Assembly: GCF_029784165.1 (NCBI RefSeq)
Contig: NC_073695.1
Coordinates: 195,260,857 to 195,324,856 of the forward strand
Reading direction: 5' to 3'
Length of the DNA stretch: 64,000 nt
Source of the DNA: Wyeomyia smithii
Taxonomy: Eukaryota; Arthropoda; Insecta; Diptera; Culicidae
A model generated the notes under the pieces. It worked only from the letters and a program-made list of their open reading frames with translations, was not told the DNA's origin and made no database searches. Of the stretch, positions 27,701-42,300 are shown in pieces. Position numbers and translations under genes: made by a program. Numbering within the stretch: the stretch's first letter is position 1; every line of letters starts with the position of its first letter.

Positions 27701-30700
27701 GATATTGATGTTTTGTGATTTTTACATTTTGATACATAACCTCTAAACTAAAAATCCGATTACAATGAAATTCAATAGCAACCTATGGCGCAACTAGACC
27801 TTTCATTTGCAATTAATTTTATGACAATCGGCCCAGCCATCTCTGAGAAAAGTGAGTGAGAAAAAAAATTGCACATACACACACACATACACACATACAC
27901 GCATACATACATACATACAGAAAATGCTCAGTTCGTCGAAAGGGGTCGAGTGGTATATGACATTCGGCCATTGGGACCACTTTTATACCTTTGGTTTTTC
28001 CAGTGATTGCTATACCTTTCTAGGAGAAAGGCAAAAGGTTACGGGTCCTACAGAGCAAGAGTATTTTACTCGATATCAAAATTGGGATCAACTTAAACTA
28101 AGAAATGGAAGATCGGGAGTAAAATTTGCAAAACTTTTCTACTGAATGTATGATAAGTTTATCTACAGATTTTCGTTCAAATATAAATAAAGACGAACGC
28201 AAGCGTGCACTAGAAATTGTTCGATGAATCGTAATTTTAGGATCAGGGACTTCATTTTCTTTATTTAAAATCACACGACAAGTGATTTAAAAAATGGACT
28301 TGGTACGAAGATAATGATAAATCAAAAATAAGATAGAGATCATATTGAAATAAAACTTAAGCGAAGCTGATGAATTGCGCGAAACATCATGCCAGCACTA
28401 AAAACAATTATTCTACACGAACGCTTGAAATGCCTGAGAAAAAGGTAAAACGTTACGCAACAGAGACACAGTTACCATCTCTAGAACGTTCCAGAGGGAT
28501 AACACTTAGCATAGAACGGTGACGTAAAAATTCCCCATATCAAACCTAGCGAATCATGTGGTATTCCCTACCCGATGGCAGAAGAAAATAAGGCATAATC
28601 CACCGGCGTCAATCTGGTGATCTCGGTTTGTTGTCAGCTGCTCTTTTGAGTGGAAACCCCGCTTGGAAAGTAGAAAATCTCATTGTCGAAGAAAGCACAA
28701 AAAACCCTAGCTTCAGTTCGTTATTCGCCTGGGCCATCCGGAATCATTAGCTTTCAGTCCACAATTGTCGTCCTTACTGTTGTTCTGGCAGAATATAGGC
28801 ATGTTCATCATCCACTCTCGAATCCCCACTGAGTTTGAGAGCGCAATCGGCAATTCTTTGTGTGCCTCACCCAGTGGCAGCCATTTGAGAGCGCTTTTTA
28901 ATTGCTCGAAAATTGAATAATATCAGCGCAATGATCCGGTCTCATTATCGTGTGGTCTATTAGCACACTGTGATGTGGTTCACCGTTATCGGTTTAGCAC
29001 CAGACCACCTTTTCCCAGAGCACCAACAAGATGCAGAAACGTTAGAAGAAGAAAAAAAAACCTCCACCGTCTTCCACCAAACACCGCTTAACGAGCGTTT
29101 CTTTGCAACATTTTCCATCCCATTTTCGGCATCACACACATCACACGCTGTTTTCCAGTTATAACTATCTGTAGGGGAGAACCGTACAAGACGCACCAGT
29201 TGGGTAAGATGGCCCATGCTATTAATTTCCCAAAATACTTACACATGTGGCTTTTTATGACGAAATTATTCGCTTTTCTCATAAAAAGCCAGCTTCTCTG
29301 CAGTTCTCATATAAAAAGGTGTGCTATAATGACTAAAATACTCAGAAAACTGTACATTTGGCTGTGGCTATGTCCAACATGTAATTATTCATGAATTTTA
29401 TTTAAGCTTTTATGACTAACTGACTAATAAATAATACAAAAAACTATGGTTCCCCTAACCTTTACAATTCTGGAGTTTATAATACTATGAGTATTTCAAA
29501 TTATTTCACTAGCTTTCGTCAACTTTTACCTAAAAACATTCAAAATTAAAATTGCGACAGAATGCACTATGAAGAGCTTGCAGGAGATTGCTTGACAACT
29601 TAGAGCATGTTCCATTATGTTTGATTTTACTTTCGAGACTTCAAGTGCTTCTCACTTCGTGTGCTGATTTCTGCTAGTGGCATATTTGGTCACGGGCTTG
29701 TTTGGCGGCAATGGTAATTTTACCAAAAAAGACATTGAAATCGAGTATTTTATAATAAACTTCGTCATAAACATACAATAAATAGATACTACAATCATAC
29801 TACACGTTCAATGTCGCTTTGAAATGATTTGAAACGCTGTAAATCGCGAAAATGCTTAACTGGTGCGTATTGTACAATCCTCTCCTATACAGTGAGCAGT
29901 TTGAACGAATGCTATTTGCCTACGATATGTTATGTTGGTCAGGGTGGAGATGATTTCCCATCTGCACAGCTGCTTGCATATATTTTTCCCGTTTTAAGAC
30001 GGTTTGTCGGTTGAATTAACGGCAACGAAGCTTGCACTCAGAATCCAGTGCTGTTTTGCGTTGTTCTGTGAACATAGTCGAATTAGTAGAGAATTCAAGA
30101 TCATATTCACACTTTATGAACTGTTGATTCTAGCTTGAAAATAGAAACCGTTCTTTGCTCGCCATTAAAATTGCTCAACCATAACTAATGAGCGAAATCA
30201 AAAGTTACGTAATCATTACTTTTTCTTTGTTTTATCTCTCTTGCTAACAATTATGATTTCCATGGTTTTTTCTACTAGTCGAAGTAAGGTAATTGCTGCC
30301 TTATTTGTTTTGAAATAGTCAAATCGATACTCATGGGAAAGAACATGTATATGCAGTTATTTTAAATTCCACAACACCCGTAAAGTTGAAAACAGGAAGA
30401 ATCGTAAAAAAGGAAAAGAATGGGCAGAATTTCTTTTTTACTATGTTTGATTATTAAGAATTTAGATTGTTTTTGTTTTTTATATCTCCATAAATATAGG
30501 TTTTTAGATAAAGAGAAGTAATAGAAGCTATAGGCTAGGAAAAACCAATGACTTCAACTAAAATAAGAGTTCACTAAGAGAGCACCTGCGCGGTACCGTG
30601 AAGGAGTTAAAGAGCGAACCACAAGAGTTTATGTTACTGGGTTGGCACTGTTCGAAATCCACTGAAGTTGGTGATGCGATCTTTGTTATACGAATTTTTA

Positions 30701-33256
30701 CACGATATGGGTACGTTGCAATCTCGTTGTAATAAAACACTGGGAGATAATTGAATTAAATAAAAACTAACATGAAATGCACTTGTTTTTAGCAAAAAAA
30801 ACGGATTCCACATCAAAAGATTTGGTCGTCTCCATTGATTCTAGTCAAAGTTGACACTTCTTAACCGCGCACATTTCGTCCCCTTAGTGCTAGAACTAGA
30901 TAACTCGAAATTTGTCAATTTTGAGTTAAGTATGCCATCATATTTATCGCGTCGAACTCTATAACATATCCAAGACTCGTTGAAACACGATTACTAGAAA
31001 AAGTGTTATTCATCAAATAAAAAACTAGATATCTCAACGAAAAATTAATGTATTTTGTAATAAAACTAAATAACTCGGCTTTTTGCTGATTTTTTCGTTG
31101 CTATAATGGGCCTGAAACGATATGAGTGCGTTTCATAAAAACTGATCCTTTAATAATAACATTTGAATCGAGTTATCCAGCTCTAGCATTAAGGGGACGA
31201 TTTGCTCTGTTAAGGTGCCGCCACACGGACGCTAATTCCCTTAGTTTCTAAGTCATAGTTGATTGTAAAAAGCATTTTTTTTTTCATCATAACGCGGGAT
31301 TTTACTGTCAAAAGCTACAACATAGAGACCCTGAACTACTCCGTCATGCCCGAATAGTTTATAGCCTACTATTCAGTGATGTAAAAATGCTTTTTACAAT
31401 CAACTAAGACTTAGAAACTAAGGGAATTAGCGTCTGTGTGGCGGCACCTTTAGAACAGTTTCACGATCATTCTTTTTGTTATTTTTTTTCATATATCATA
31501 CGCGTTTTTCTTCTTTCATTGGCTTTGCCAAAGTTTTATATTTTTTGCTTGTTTTTTGTTTCATATAAATAAATAATACATGGGAATTTACTTAATATTT
31601 AAAGATCCACTTTCTCCTTATTATTTGTGAAAGTTATAGCTGTTTGGATTTTCATTTTGTAAAATTTTCGTCCTTCTATTTTTAACTTACTTTTTTTGTT
31701 TCGGTAATTAATTTTTGTATAACGTCGAATTTTACTATAAAATATGCTTTAAAGATTTTTTGGCGTTTTCTAACGAGCAGGACCTCAAAAATTTATCAAA
31801 TCCTGTACGTTCTCACACTTACATTGTACACATCGTTGTAAGCTATCAAATGATCATCTTAGAAAAAATATTATAATATTTATTTCCACATAAACATCAT
31901 ATGTTGTTCAGTGTTGCAAATTTCCACTGTCAGTGATAGATTCTCAGTTGAAACTGACAACTGCAAATATCAGCTTCAACACGAACGAGCTGAAAGTGAT
32001 AATTACTTCCGGCTTCAATCAGTTGACAGCGATGATGCTGACTGGCAGCATTACTGTGACTTCGCACACGCTATGTTACTTAAGCGATGTTCATGCGGTT
32101 GAGGATGTCGATGCTTATCTACTTCATCGACTTCATGCAATCCATTGGCTCAGAAAAAATAATTTCGATATTAATTAAGACATATCATTTATATCACTGA
32201 CACGATATCCATTGAGAATTGACACGGGTGACACTTAATATCAGTGTGATAAGAGTGAGAGTGAAATTGCTGTTGTTGTATCATATTCATTTTGCAGTGT
32301 CGAAATTTCGGAACACTGATGTTATCAAATAAAAGAAAAATGGGACTATTATCTTCTTGAGCATGAGCATGAGCATGATTGACCGCCCGCGGTTGCTACT
32401 CCGTTATTGCCAGATCAGCTGTAAATACACAGAGAACCAATGGATGATGCTTGGGATTAACAGTCATCCTCAATGTGTAACAACTGGTGACCTTAATCTT
32501 TATATTAGGCAATACCAGCGCCGGCCGCATCCGAATGCAGGTCAAAGAAGGAGTGTGTATAGGAATATGTTGACGTGATACTCGCTTTATTGGAAGCCGA
32601 GAACACCTCTGCACTTCCACGAGAAATCACTGGGATGTTGGAGAAAAGGGTAAGATTTGCAGCAGGTTTCGTTTTGGTAAACGATGCGCTGAGTTCTAGT
32701 ACCGGGTTCATAATAACAAATATCGCGCGTACGAGTTCATTATATCTTTTACGGAAATCATAACGCGATCCGAACTCATTCCGGTTGATGATGTAACACC
32801 GCAAAAATAAAGCGCACGCGAGGATACCGGACCTATGACTCAATCAAGACAGATTCAAAGATTCGAACATCTGTTTATGAAGTCATTATGCAACTACCGA
32901 AACATATCTCTCATTGATTTATCTCAGCTGACTACACAATGTTACGAAAGCTACGAGAGTTGAGCCTAAGTTAACGCCTCGCTACTCCTATCACTTCTTC
33001 GTGAAGTGACCCTCTGTATACCAAAAATTATAACACGGTTATAACCAGTCTGTAGAAAATACAACCTCATGAAAGGTATCGACGCGGAGTCTCTAGATAT
33101 TCGGTGACCCGGACATCTGGCTTTGAGCTTAACAGGTCGACTAACGACGTTTCTTGTAAATTGTTCGTCTGTTCTTGAAAAGCGATTTCTTGCTTTGAGA
33201 CCAATTCAAAGAACCGATTCAGAAATAAACAATAGAGTATTATTAGAGCCACGCAC

Positions 33257-33300
<44 letters not shown>

Positions 33301-36300
33301 TATATTACACTACATTTCGAAAACATATATATGAGCAGAACTCTCCCGGGCCGGAGACGCGTTTACACCGAAGCATTATGCACGACCGCTCAATCCACGC
33401 CTACCGACGGAGACGCTCGGGAGTACGATATTTCACGCCGATTCTCTATTAGCTGTTGATGCGAGTGTTGCCTATCAAATAGAAAAATTGGCAAAGTTTC
33501 ATGCATCCAAAGCCCCAATAGTTTAAAAAATGCAGATATGCAAATTGACCAAAATATATATCTTAAGTTTGTCGACAAAATGCCAAACTAGTCATAATTG
33601 GGACATAGTATACAAAAACCTCTGCTCAAAAGCTAGAAAAATCGAAAAAATTAAATCATAAGATTTCAGAAAAACTGGCGAATCTTCTTGCATACAAAGC
33701 CGTAAAATAAAAAAAAAACATATATATTTTCACCAAATTGCCTTAAATTTATGCACAGAGTGCCAGACTAGCCACAATCAGGATATAATTGTCGTGAGCT
33801 CGTGTCACCCTGAAACAAGAATTGGTCATAATCAATAATCGATCAAAAGCTAGACAAATCGAAAAAATAGAAACCGGTTAGTAGAAAACCTTATACTGGA
33901 TTTTTTTTCTTACTACGCCAATACTCTATGGATGAGATTGCGAACAGCCTTTGTAATTATACTACATGTAAAGCCATATCGCGTTCTACGCATTCAAAAT
34001 CGTAAGAACATGAAAATGCACATATACAAACTAACCAAAAGTCTAAGGCTTTTACCAGTCCAAACGCGAAAAAACGCGAAAAGCAGCGCGAACCGATTCA
34101 CCCGGCCGTAGGCCAATGTACAGCTCAACTTACGGCTATACACTAACCCACGGCCCGGCGAACCGGTCCGCGCCGCCCCCCACACCCAGCCTGGCAGAGG
34201 CCTAACACGTATTGACAAAGTATCAAACCAATCATGGTGCAACTGTTGCAAAATTATAACACGTTATTCGAACACCTATCAAAACGCCAGTCAAAAAACA
34301 GTCTGCACATGTACACATCGCCAGCAGAAAAACAGTATATAGATCTCAACCCTTCCCTCCAGTCCCTAAAAAAACCTGCCAATCTCCAGTTCTATTTTTC
34401 TACATAACCAAAATAAAAATAAAATGTCCAAAAAAATCCCAGATGTAGTGCGCGATGCGCACTGCATGAACACGCTCACTGTCAATGTCAACGAGCTGCG
34501 TGCCGAAGGCACAGAAACACACATTCAATATATTCCTTTCTTCATTCACCACCACTCCACTGGCATACAGCCCCAGCGTCAACACACATACCACCGCCGA
34601 GCAATCGAACGACAAAACGGCAACAGTTCGCACTACACACGCAAACAAATTAATCTTGTCTCACTCAACCGGTACACAACTGATGCACACAAACGCATTA
34701 AAAACTGCGTTTTTTCTGGCTTTCAGGCTGACCAGCTCTTTCCTATTCAATACAATGATGATATCAATTATTCATTTGTTAATCTGGTACTTATCTGAAT
34801 GACCGTATATTTTCCAAGTAATGCTGATGGTTTTCCCTGATCGCAGTATTGTAACACCGAGATGCTGGTGTATTCACATCTACTCCTTTACTCTTTTGCA
34901 CACCTACTCCTACCACTTCAACTGATCAGCCATATCCATAGTTGATCACAGCAGCTGTAGAATTTGATTCCCTTTTTCTCACCGCCCTTTTGTAGAAACT
35001 ATTAAAACACTCATTCACCAAGCATTCTGATATCCTATCTTTCGATCACTACGTTTCTGAACATTTTACTCACTGTTTTCAAGCATAAATTAATCGAAAA
35101 TCACGGAGCGATATATCACGCGTCATTTTTTCTCGCATTCACACACACCATCCCCCAAAAAATGGGACTATTATCTTCTTACATATAAAGTAATCAGCAA
35201 ACTGAGGACTTCATTAAACACCTGACTACGTCCCTATAATCGCCGGGGAAAAGGTAAAGAATGTGAATTCAACATCTAATTTAGAAGGTGTAGAGAACCA
35301 TTACTACCTTCATAGTTGTTACAGAATTAGGGGTAAAGCCCGCACTTGATTTATTTTGCATAAATGCAGAGCCGGATTTGGGTGTTGAGGGGGGCCGAGG
35401 CAAATATTTTTGTGGGGCCCTTATTGCTTGAAATATTTAGAAGAAAGATTATCACAAATTGTGCAATGACTTCACGCTCCGCTGGAAGGTGACGAGCATA
35501 TGATTGGGTCTGCACCACGCTTTCGAGTGGTGGTTGCATGCCTGTTGCTAAGGACTAGCCCCCTTTCCCCTTAAATTTGGGCCTGCATAAATATTTTATT
35601 GTTTTTGGAAAAATAATACGAATTTTAAATCAGAGAACATATTTCCTACAAATAATCTTACTTTCAATATAGTTGTATTCAAACATAAAGAGAAATGTTG
35701 ATCAGAACATATTGATTTGAGGCTTTTAACTCAAAGCGTCAGATCGTTTTTTTTTCAGTTTTATGCAATTTTAGTTCCTTTTTACATTTTTTTAACATCT
35801 CGATCAAGCTCTCACGCAGTTTTCGTTGATCAAAAGCAATTTCAAATCAGCCCATCTTTTTTTCACGGGCCGCTCAATTGGTTAACTCGGGTATCCACCA
35901 GCAAGCATACCTAATTTGTCGGTGGGTTTTTCGCTGATGTGACTACTATGATTTGAACGGCAGAGTATGTAAAGGTAACAGCACTTAGATGAAAAGTTTG
36001 TAGTCATTTTCTTACTACATCAACTGAGGAGTCAAATAACAATCAACCTTTTATAAATAACTGAGGCAGTCCACGATACTTCGCAAATCAATGCTGATCG
36101 ATCATTTCCGATTTTGCTGAAAATACGCACAGTTGTTCTTTTTTGACAAAGCGGTCATTTTAAAGTATCAGTTCTTCATATTGACTCAAAATTGCTGTTT
36201 CAAAAGGGTCTATCCAAAAATGTGACAAATGAATAAAGTATTCTGTAAAAAATTATTATTCTGTGCCAAATTTTTCAAATTACCATACTATCACAAAAAG

Positions 36301-39300
36301 TACATGTTTAGAAAATCTTATTTTTTTTAGCATTGAATATAATAATTTTTATTATTACCTGTCAAAATTTGGTGCTGGTGGAATGAGTAAAAAATAACAC
36401 TGTGCTACAAATGAAAAAAATATGCAAGTGACCTGGTGTAGGTTGTAGGTCTTGTTGAGTTTAGCATTCGCTCATACTAGAAATTTTCCAAACACCCTCA
36501 AAATCTGAAGTTATGGTCAAAATACAGTTTTTTGGACCTCAGTGCATACAACTTTTTTAACTCAGTCATTTCTGGACCGATTTTCAATATTTTAGCAGTT
36601 TTGAAAATAAAATAAACAGAGCTTTTAAAATATATACAGGTTTGTACTAATATCACTAATATCAAACATGTTGAGTTGTTTGAGTTTAAATCAGATTTTG
36701 TAGACTTTTTCATGTAATTTTCCAATCAAACTTGAAATTTGCCACCTGTTTCTGTGGAAAAATACGACAAATATACTAAAATTCTAAAAGTATATACAAT
36801 GACGAATCAAACAAAAGCGGTTTTGTGAAAATCGGTTGATATATACACCATCCGTCATAAGTTTGGAATCGCTTTACTGAGTATTGCAACACCTAGTTTG
36901 AATACTGCAACACCTGCCGAAAAGTTTAGCATCACCTGGAATAGGCGGATAACTCGTGTTTTTCCAACCTAGAAAGTTGCGGTTTTTAGCAAACTTGTTC
37001 AGAAAGTCAAAGGCTACTGTATGGTGGCCAATTCAGTGTGAAATTTAACCGCTATGTGGCGCTAGTGGGCACAAAATTTGTCGTATTTTAAACTTAACTA
37101 ATCTCACGATTCAGACCTGCTAGAAAATTGCGGTGTTCAGCAAACTTGTTCTAGATACTAAAGGCTTCTACATGGTAGACAATTCAGTGCTGAATTACCC
37201 CACTATGCGGTGCTGGGGTACATGTGGTTCTTCGTATTCAAACTTCAACTTATCGCGCGAATATTACTGCCCAGAAAGTTGCGGTTTTCAACTAGTGCCA
37301 CCAGTTGTTGTCAAGCACGTCGAAACACAGTATAACGCCGCATATGTATTCCGAACTATGCCATTGAGGCTATTTTTATCACAATTCAGTGTCAACACAA
37401 ATCAAAACCACTCAGTGTCTTAATTGAAATACGACTTCGACGACTTCGGCAACTTCGGCAACCACCAGAGAGAGTGATTTTGATTTCGTGTATACATTTC
37501 GGGTGTCTGCTCGTTGGATGGGGCTTACACGCGCTTTCTCGAACGCATCATGTACTGAAGTCAGAACCACTCGGCTTGCATGTAAACCGACGGCGTTGCG
37601 TGTTCGGTCTTCAGCTTGCTGCGGAAAGTAATTTTCCCCACAGTGTAAATGTTGTGACTATTGAGCTAAACTAAGTTCAAAACGCTCAAAACTACTTGTA
37701 CACTAGCGCTGCGTTGCGGCGCTTGACCTTTTGAGTAACTTTGTTGAAAATCGCAACTCTCTACCTGTTGGGATTATTGAGCTAAATAGCGTTCAAAACA
37801 CTCAAAACTTCATGCACACTAGCGCTGCGCTGTGGCTTAATTCCGAACTATACTCTCCTCTAATTACAAGCCCTTGATCTCCTGAGCAACTTTGCTGAAG
37901 ACCCCAACTCTCTCAGTTTCCAGAATCAAAAGATAGAGTTACATTAACCTGCCCATATCAAGTGATGCTAAACTTTTCGGGGTGTTGCAATACTCAGTAT
38001 AGTGATTCCAAACTTATGACGGGCAGTGTAGCTGTTTTATATATTTTTTTATGAAAACCAGAACTTTGGCTTCCATCGCACAATTATTTAACGGTGCTAA
38101 AAATGGAGAAAAAATACAAGAACTACTTAAGTGGCCTAGTGTAGGTTGTAGGTCTTGTTGAGTGTAACATTCGCTCATACTAGAAATTTTCCAAACGCTA
38201 GAGATTTAAAGTTATGGTCAAAATACGATTTTTGGACTTTAGCGAATACATTTACATTTTATATATTTTTAACTCAGTCATTTCAATATTTTAGCTGTTT
38301 TGGAAAGGGGATAAACAGAATTTTTTAAATATCTGCAGATTTGTAGCAATATCACTGAAACATGTTGAGTTATTTGAGTTTAAATCTAAACTTTTAGACT
38401 TTTTCACGCAATTTTTCAACTTAACTTGAAATTAGCCACCTGTTTTTTGATCTGTCATCGAACATACTTTCAAAGTTTTAGTGTATTTGTAGTATTTTTC
38501 TCACAAAACAACAATAACACACGCTAGCCAAATTAGGCAAAGCCTCTTTAAAAACAAAACAAAAATGGCGGTCTCGATCAGCTAGATTTGTTGAGAGAAT
38601 TCGTGACTGATGTTGTTTTTTGTACATTTGGCATGTGTAGGATAAATACAACGATTCACTGGGCCCCAGTGCTTAGCCGAGAAAATTTCCATCTCGAAAA
38701 GATCCTGGACCGGATCGGGAATCGAACCCGATATCACAACCGTGCGAGAGAGCTAACCGATTTACATCGCTAACCACGGAGACACGGGGACCACATAAAT
38801 TTTCTCACATAAATAGGTGGCAAATTTCAAGTTAAGTTGAAAAATTGCGTGAAAAAGGTAAAAATTTAGATTTAAACTCAAATAACTCAACATGTTTTGG
38901 TGATATTGGTACAAATCTGTAAATATTTAAAAAACTCTGTCCATCCCCATTCCAAAACTGCTGAAACATTGAAAATCGGTTCAGAAATGACTGAGTTAAA
39001 AGCATTGCATGCGCTGAAGTCCAAAACCGTATTTTGACCATAGCTTCAATGTCTTTAGGTGTTTGGAAAATTCCTTGAAAGTGTGAATGTTACACTCAAC
39101 AAGACCTACAACCTACACTAGGTCACTTAAGAAGTTCTTGCATTTTTTCTCCATGTGTAGCACCGTGAAATAGTTGAGCGATAGAAGCCAAAAATTCTGC
39201 TTTTCATAAAAAAAATATATAACTTCACCGATTTTCACAAAACCACTTTTGTTTGATTCGTCATTGAATATACTTTCCAAATGTTAGTGTATTTGTAGTA

Positions 39301-42300
39301 ACTTTCTCACAAAACCAGGAGGCAAATTTCAATTTGGAAGCTCTGTTGATTTTCTTTCAAAAACTGCTAAAATATTGAAAATCGGTCCAGAAATGACTGA
39401 GCTAAAAAAAGTTGTATGCACTTAGGTCCAAAAAACCGTATTTTGACCATAACTTCAGATTTTGGGGGTGTTTGGAAAACTTCTAGTATGAGCGAATGTT
39501 ACACTCCACAAGACCTACAACCTACACTAGGTCACTTCAGAAGTTATAAATCGCTGCAGCACAGTGTTATCGATCCAATGCCGAATCCAGAATACATCGC
39601 CATGTCACTCGGTCTTGGACTGCTATCCTCCAATCTCCCCTAACACCTATTTCGCAGGCATCCTCGTCGACAGCACACATCCAACGAGTGCGGGGCCTAC
39701 CTCGAAGTCGACGGCCTCAATCGGGATTTCTGCTAAATATCGTTTTCGCTGATCATTCTTCCGGCATTCTAGCTACATGCCCAGCCCACTGCATCCTGAC
39801 GTGTTTTATCCGCTTGACTATATCCGCCGATTTGTACACCTAGTACACTTCATTGTTCATGCGTCTGCGCCAAACACCATTTTCTAGTTTGCCGCCAAGG
39901 ATTGAACGCAAATCCTACGCTACGTCCCTCCTGAAAATCACATTGGTAATCGCCAACAAAGGTCTCCGACAAAGGCCTGTCTATGGAACAGAACACGGGA
40001 GAGAATCTCGTAAACGGTGTTGAGAAGGGTTATGCCCCGGTAATTACTACAGCCCAGGCAGTGGCCTTTCTTGTAGATCGGACATATGAGACCTTCCAAT
40101 CAGTTCGAGGGTAAGTCTTAATCGGACCACACTCTCAGCATGATCCGGTGTAAAGTACGATACATCAGTTCGCTCCCAACTTTGAAGAGTTCCGCCTTAC
40201 AGTTTTCCAGCTCTTTCACTGCTTACTTCACCTCGTCTATGGATGGTGGGACCACAGCTTTGCCATCATCATCAATCACCATCCTGTTCCTTTCGATTAC
40301 GCTGTTTCCTTCACCGTTCAACAGCACACTGAAGTGCTCCTTCCAACGTCTGGCCACCTCCGTTCTATCGGTAGTCAGGTTTCCCTCGCTATCGTTGCAC
40401 ATGATAAGGGTTGACACTTTTCGGTTCCTGATCTCTAACTTCTTGTAGAAGCTTCTCGCATCGTGCCTAGAGAAGCAACCTTTCGCCTCCGCAAGAATCC
40501 GCTCTCAATGCTGTTGTTTCTTCCGGCGATGGAATTTTTTTTTCAGCAGATCCAGCTTCCCGATATCTTCCTACGCTCTGACGAGTCACAGTCTTGGTTA
40601 ACATGTAACTCTGGCGCGGTTCTTTTTATCCGTCGCTCGCGGGGACTCAGCGTCAAACCACTCTTTGGACGTGGCTGTCGCAGACGTGTGAGGTGCTGAT
40701 TGTACTGTGGATATGTCTCCATTGTTCATCCAGGTTACCTCCAACTTGATCTTTTCATCAACCTTCTGCAGGTATTCTGTAGCCACTTTCCAGTTGATAG
40801 TCACTGGATGTTCAACTGTATCTTCCTTGTCGTCCTGGATTCCAACGCGTTGTACAACTGGGCGTGAATCTTGGTTACCACGAGATAATTGGTCCTCTAA
40901 ACGACCTCACGTCTGTAACGTCTGAAAAGCGCCGACCATCAGTCAAAACATGGTCGATCTTGGAGCAGCCCCATTCATTTGGGTGCCTCCAAATATGCTT
41001 ACGTATATTCCGTCGTGCAAAATAAGTGCTACAGTTAGCCATACCTCTGGCTGTACCGAAATTGACAAGCCTCAGGCCGTGTCGTTCGTAGTGGAGTGGA
41101 GGTTTTCTCTACCAATCACGGGGCGGAAGAAATTCTCCTGCCCACCTGCGCATTTGCATCCCCGATGACGATCTTGATGTCGTCTACGGGGCACTCATTA
41201 TACGTCTTTTCCAAGAGCTCATAGAAGTCTTCCTTCTCTTCTTAGTGTATATCGCTAGTCGGTGCGTAAACATTTACCAGGCTGTAGTTGAAAAATTGGC
41301 CCCTAATTCTCAACACGCATATACGGTCACTGAGCGGCCTCCATCTGTTAACACGCTTCATTTGTTTCGCTATGAGCATGAAACCGACTACCCTTTCTGC
41401 TTTCACGCCGCCACTGTAGTAGATGCGGTACTTAAATTAAGTGCCCGCAATAAGTTCTACTGCCCGGAATCGCGTTATCCCGTTCTCGGCCACCTCACTT
41501 CCTGTACGGCCGCAACTTCCACATTAACCTTCTGCAACTCTCTAGCCAGGATACCTGCACGTGCCGTTTCGTGATTCAGTCACCCGCTCCGAGTCAGACG
41601 CTGTTGTACGCCGCCCCTAACATGGGGATACAGCCTCGTACGATCCCCCTTCCCAGTCAGCATACGACCATAGTTTTTATCGGGGGTTGGTTACCCGATC
41701 TCCGCTCGTATCCCGGTCGGCACCTCGTGAAGGTCGGGATAGGATTTGCTGGACAGAGGTGGATGACCACAAGAGGGTCTCAAGTGACACGTGCCTAGCC
41801 ATCTACCAACCTAGCGGCTTATAACTATTAAACAGAAGTAGTTAACCCTCTAGTGCCCAAATTAATTTCTAAACGGACTTCGATAAAATCATTATAAACC
41901 ATTATAAACAATTTTTAAGTATTTATTAAAGCTTTTCGGAACTTCGACTGAAGCCCGCCAAATGGCGGCATTGGGCACTAGAGAGTTAATATTCTATTTG
42001 CCATGAGCGAAAGGCAGCCATTTCATAGTGGTGTTTCATCGTTGCCTGGATGGCGAACGGATTTATATGCTACGCAAAGCTTATTCTTGTTCATGTTTTC
42101 ATTTCTATAACATAAATTGGGTCATACTTGATATTTCCATCTGTTTATTCAAGTATAGTTGATAGCGCCCTAGCGTTTAGCAATCAGAAATGCATCGATA
42201 GGGTAGATTAACCTATATAGCCCTTTGATATATTGGTACTCCCGCCAGATTACCTTAATTTATGCGAAAACTCAAGGGATTTTCAGAAAACTCCCATCGG

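Larger units (their letters stand above)
36397..39567. mobile_element. 3.2 kb hierarchical palindrome flanked by TA
   Basis: Ends ACACTGTGCT at 36397 and AGCACAGTGT ending at 39567, with TA immediately outside both (36395-36396, 39568-39569). Inside, a block containing GTGTAGGTTGTAGGTCTTGT occurs twice forward (about 36440 and 38140) and twice inverted (about 39110 and 39525). The intervening blocks are arranged a-b-c-a-b / b'-a'-c'-b'-a'. The symmetry centre is near 38500-38810, where a SINE sits. There is no transposase. TA flanks suggest a Tc1/mariner-superfamily foldback or MITE array. Confidence 0.72.

Noticed and set aside
33123..33459. ORFs over a (TG)n tract
   Set aside because: The microsatellite reads as CVCVCV in any frame; no conserved flanking domain.
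34424..34802. 124-codon ORF in the 2.8 kb insertion as a gag protein
   Set aside because: No zinc knuckle, coiled coil or RNA-binding motif; overlapping frames of similar length are also open. Left as unassigned.
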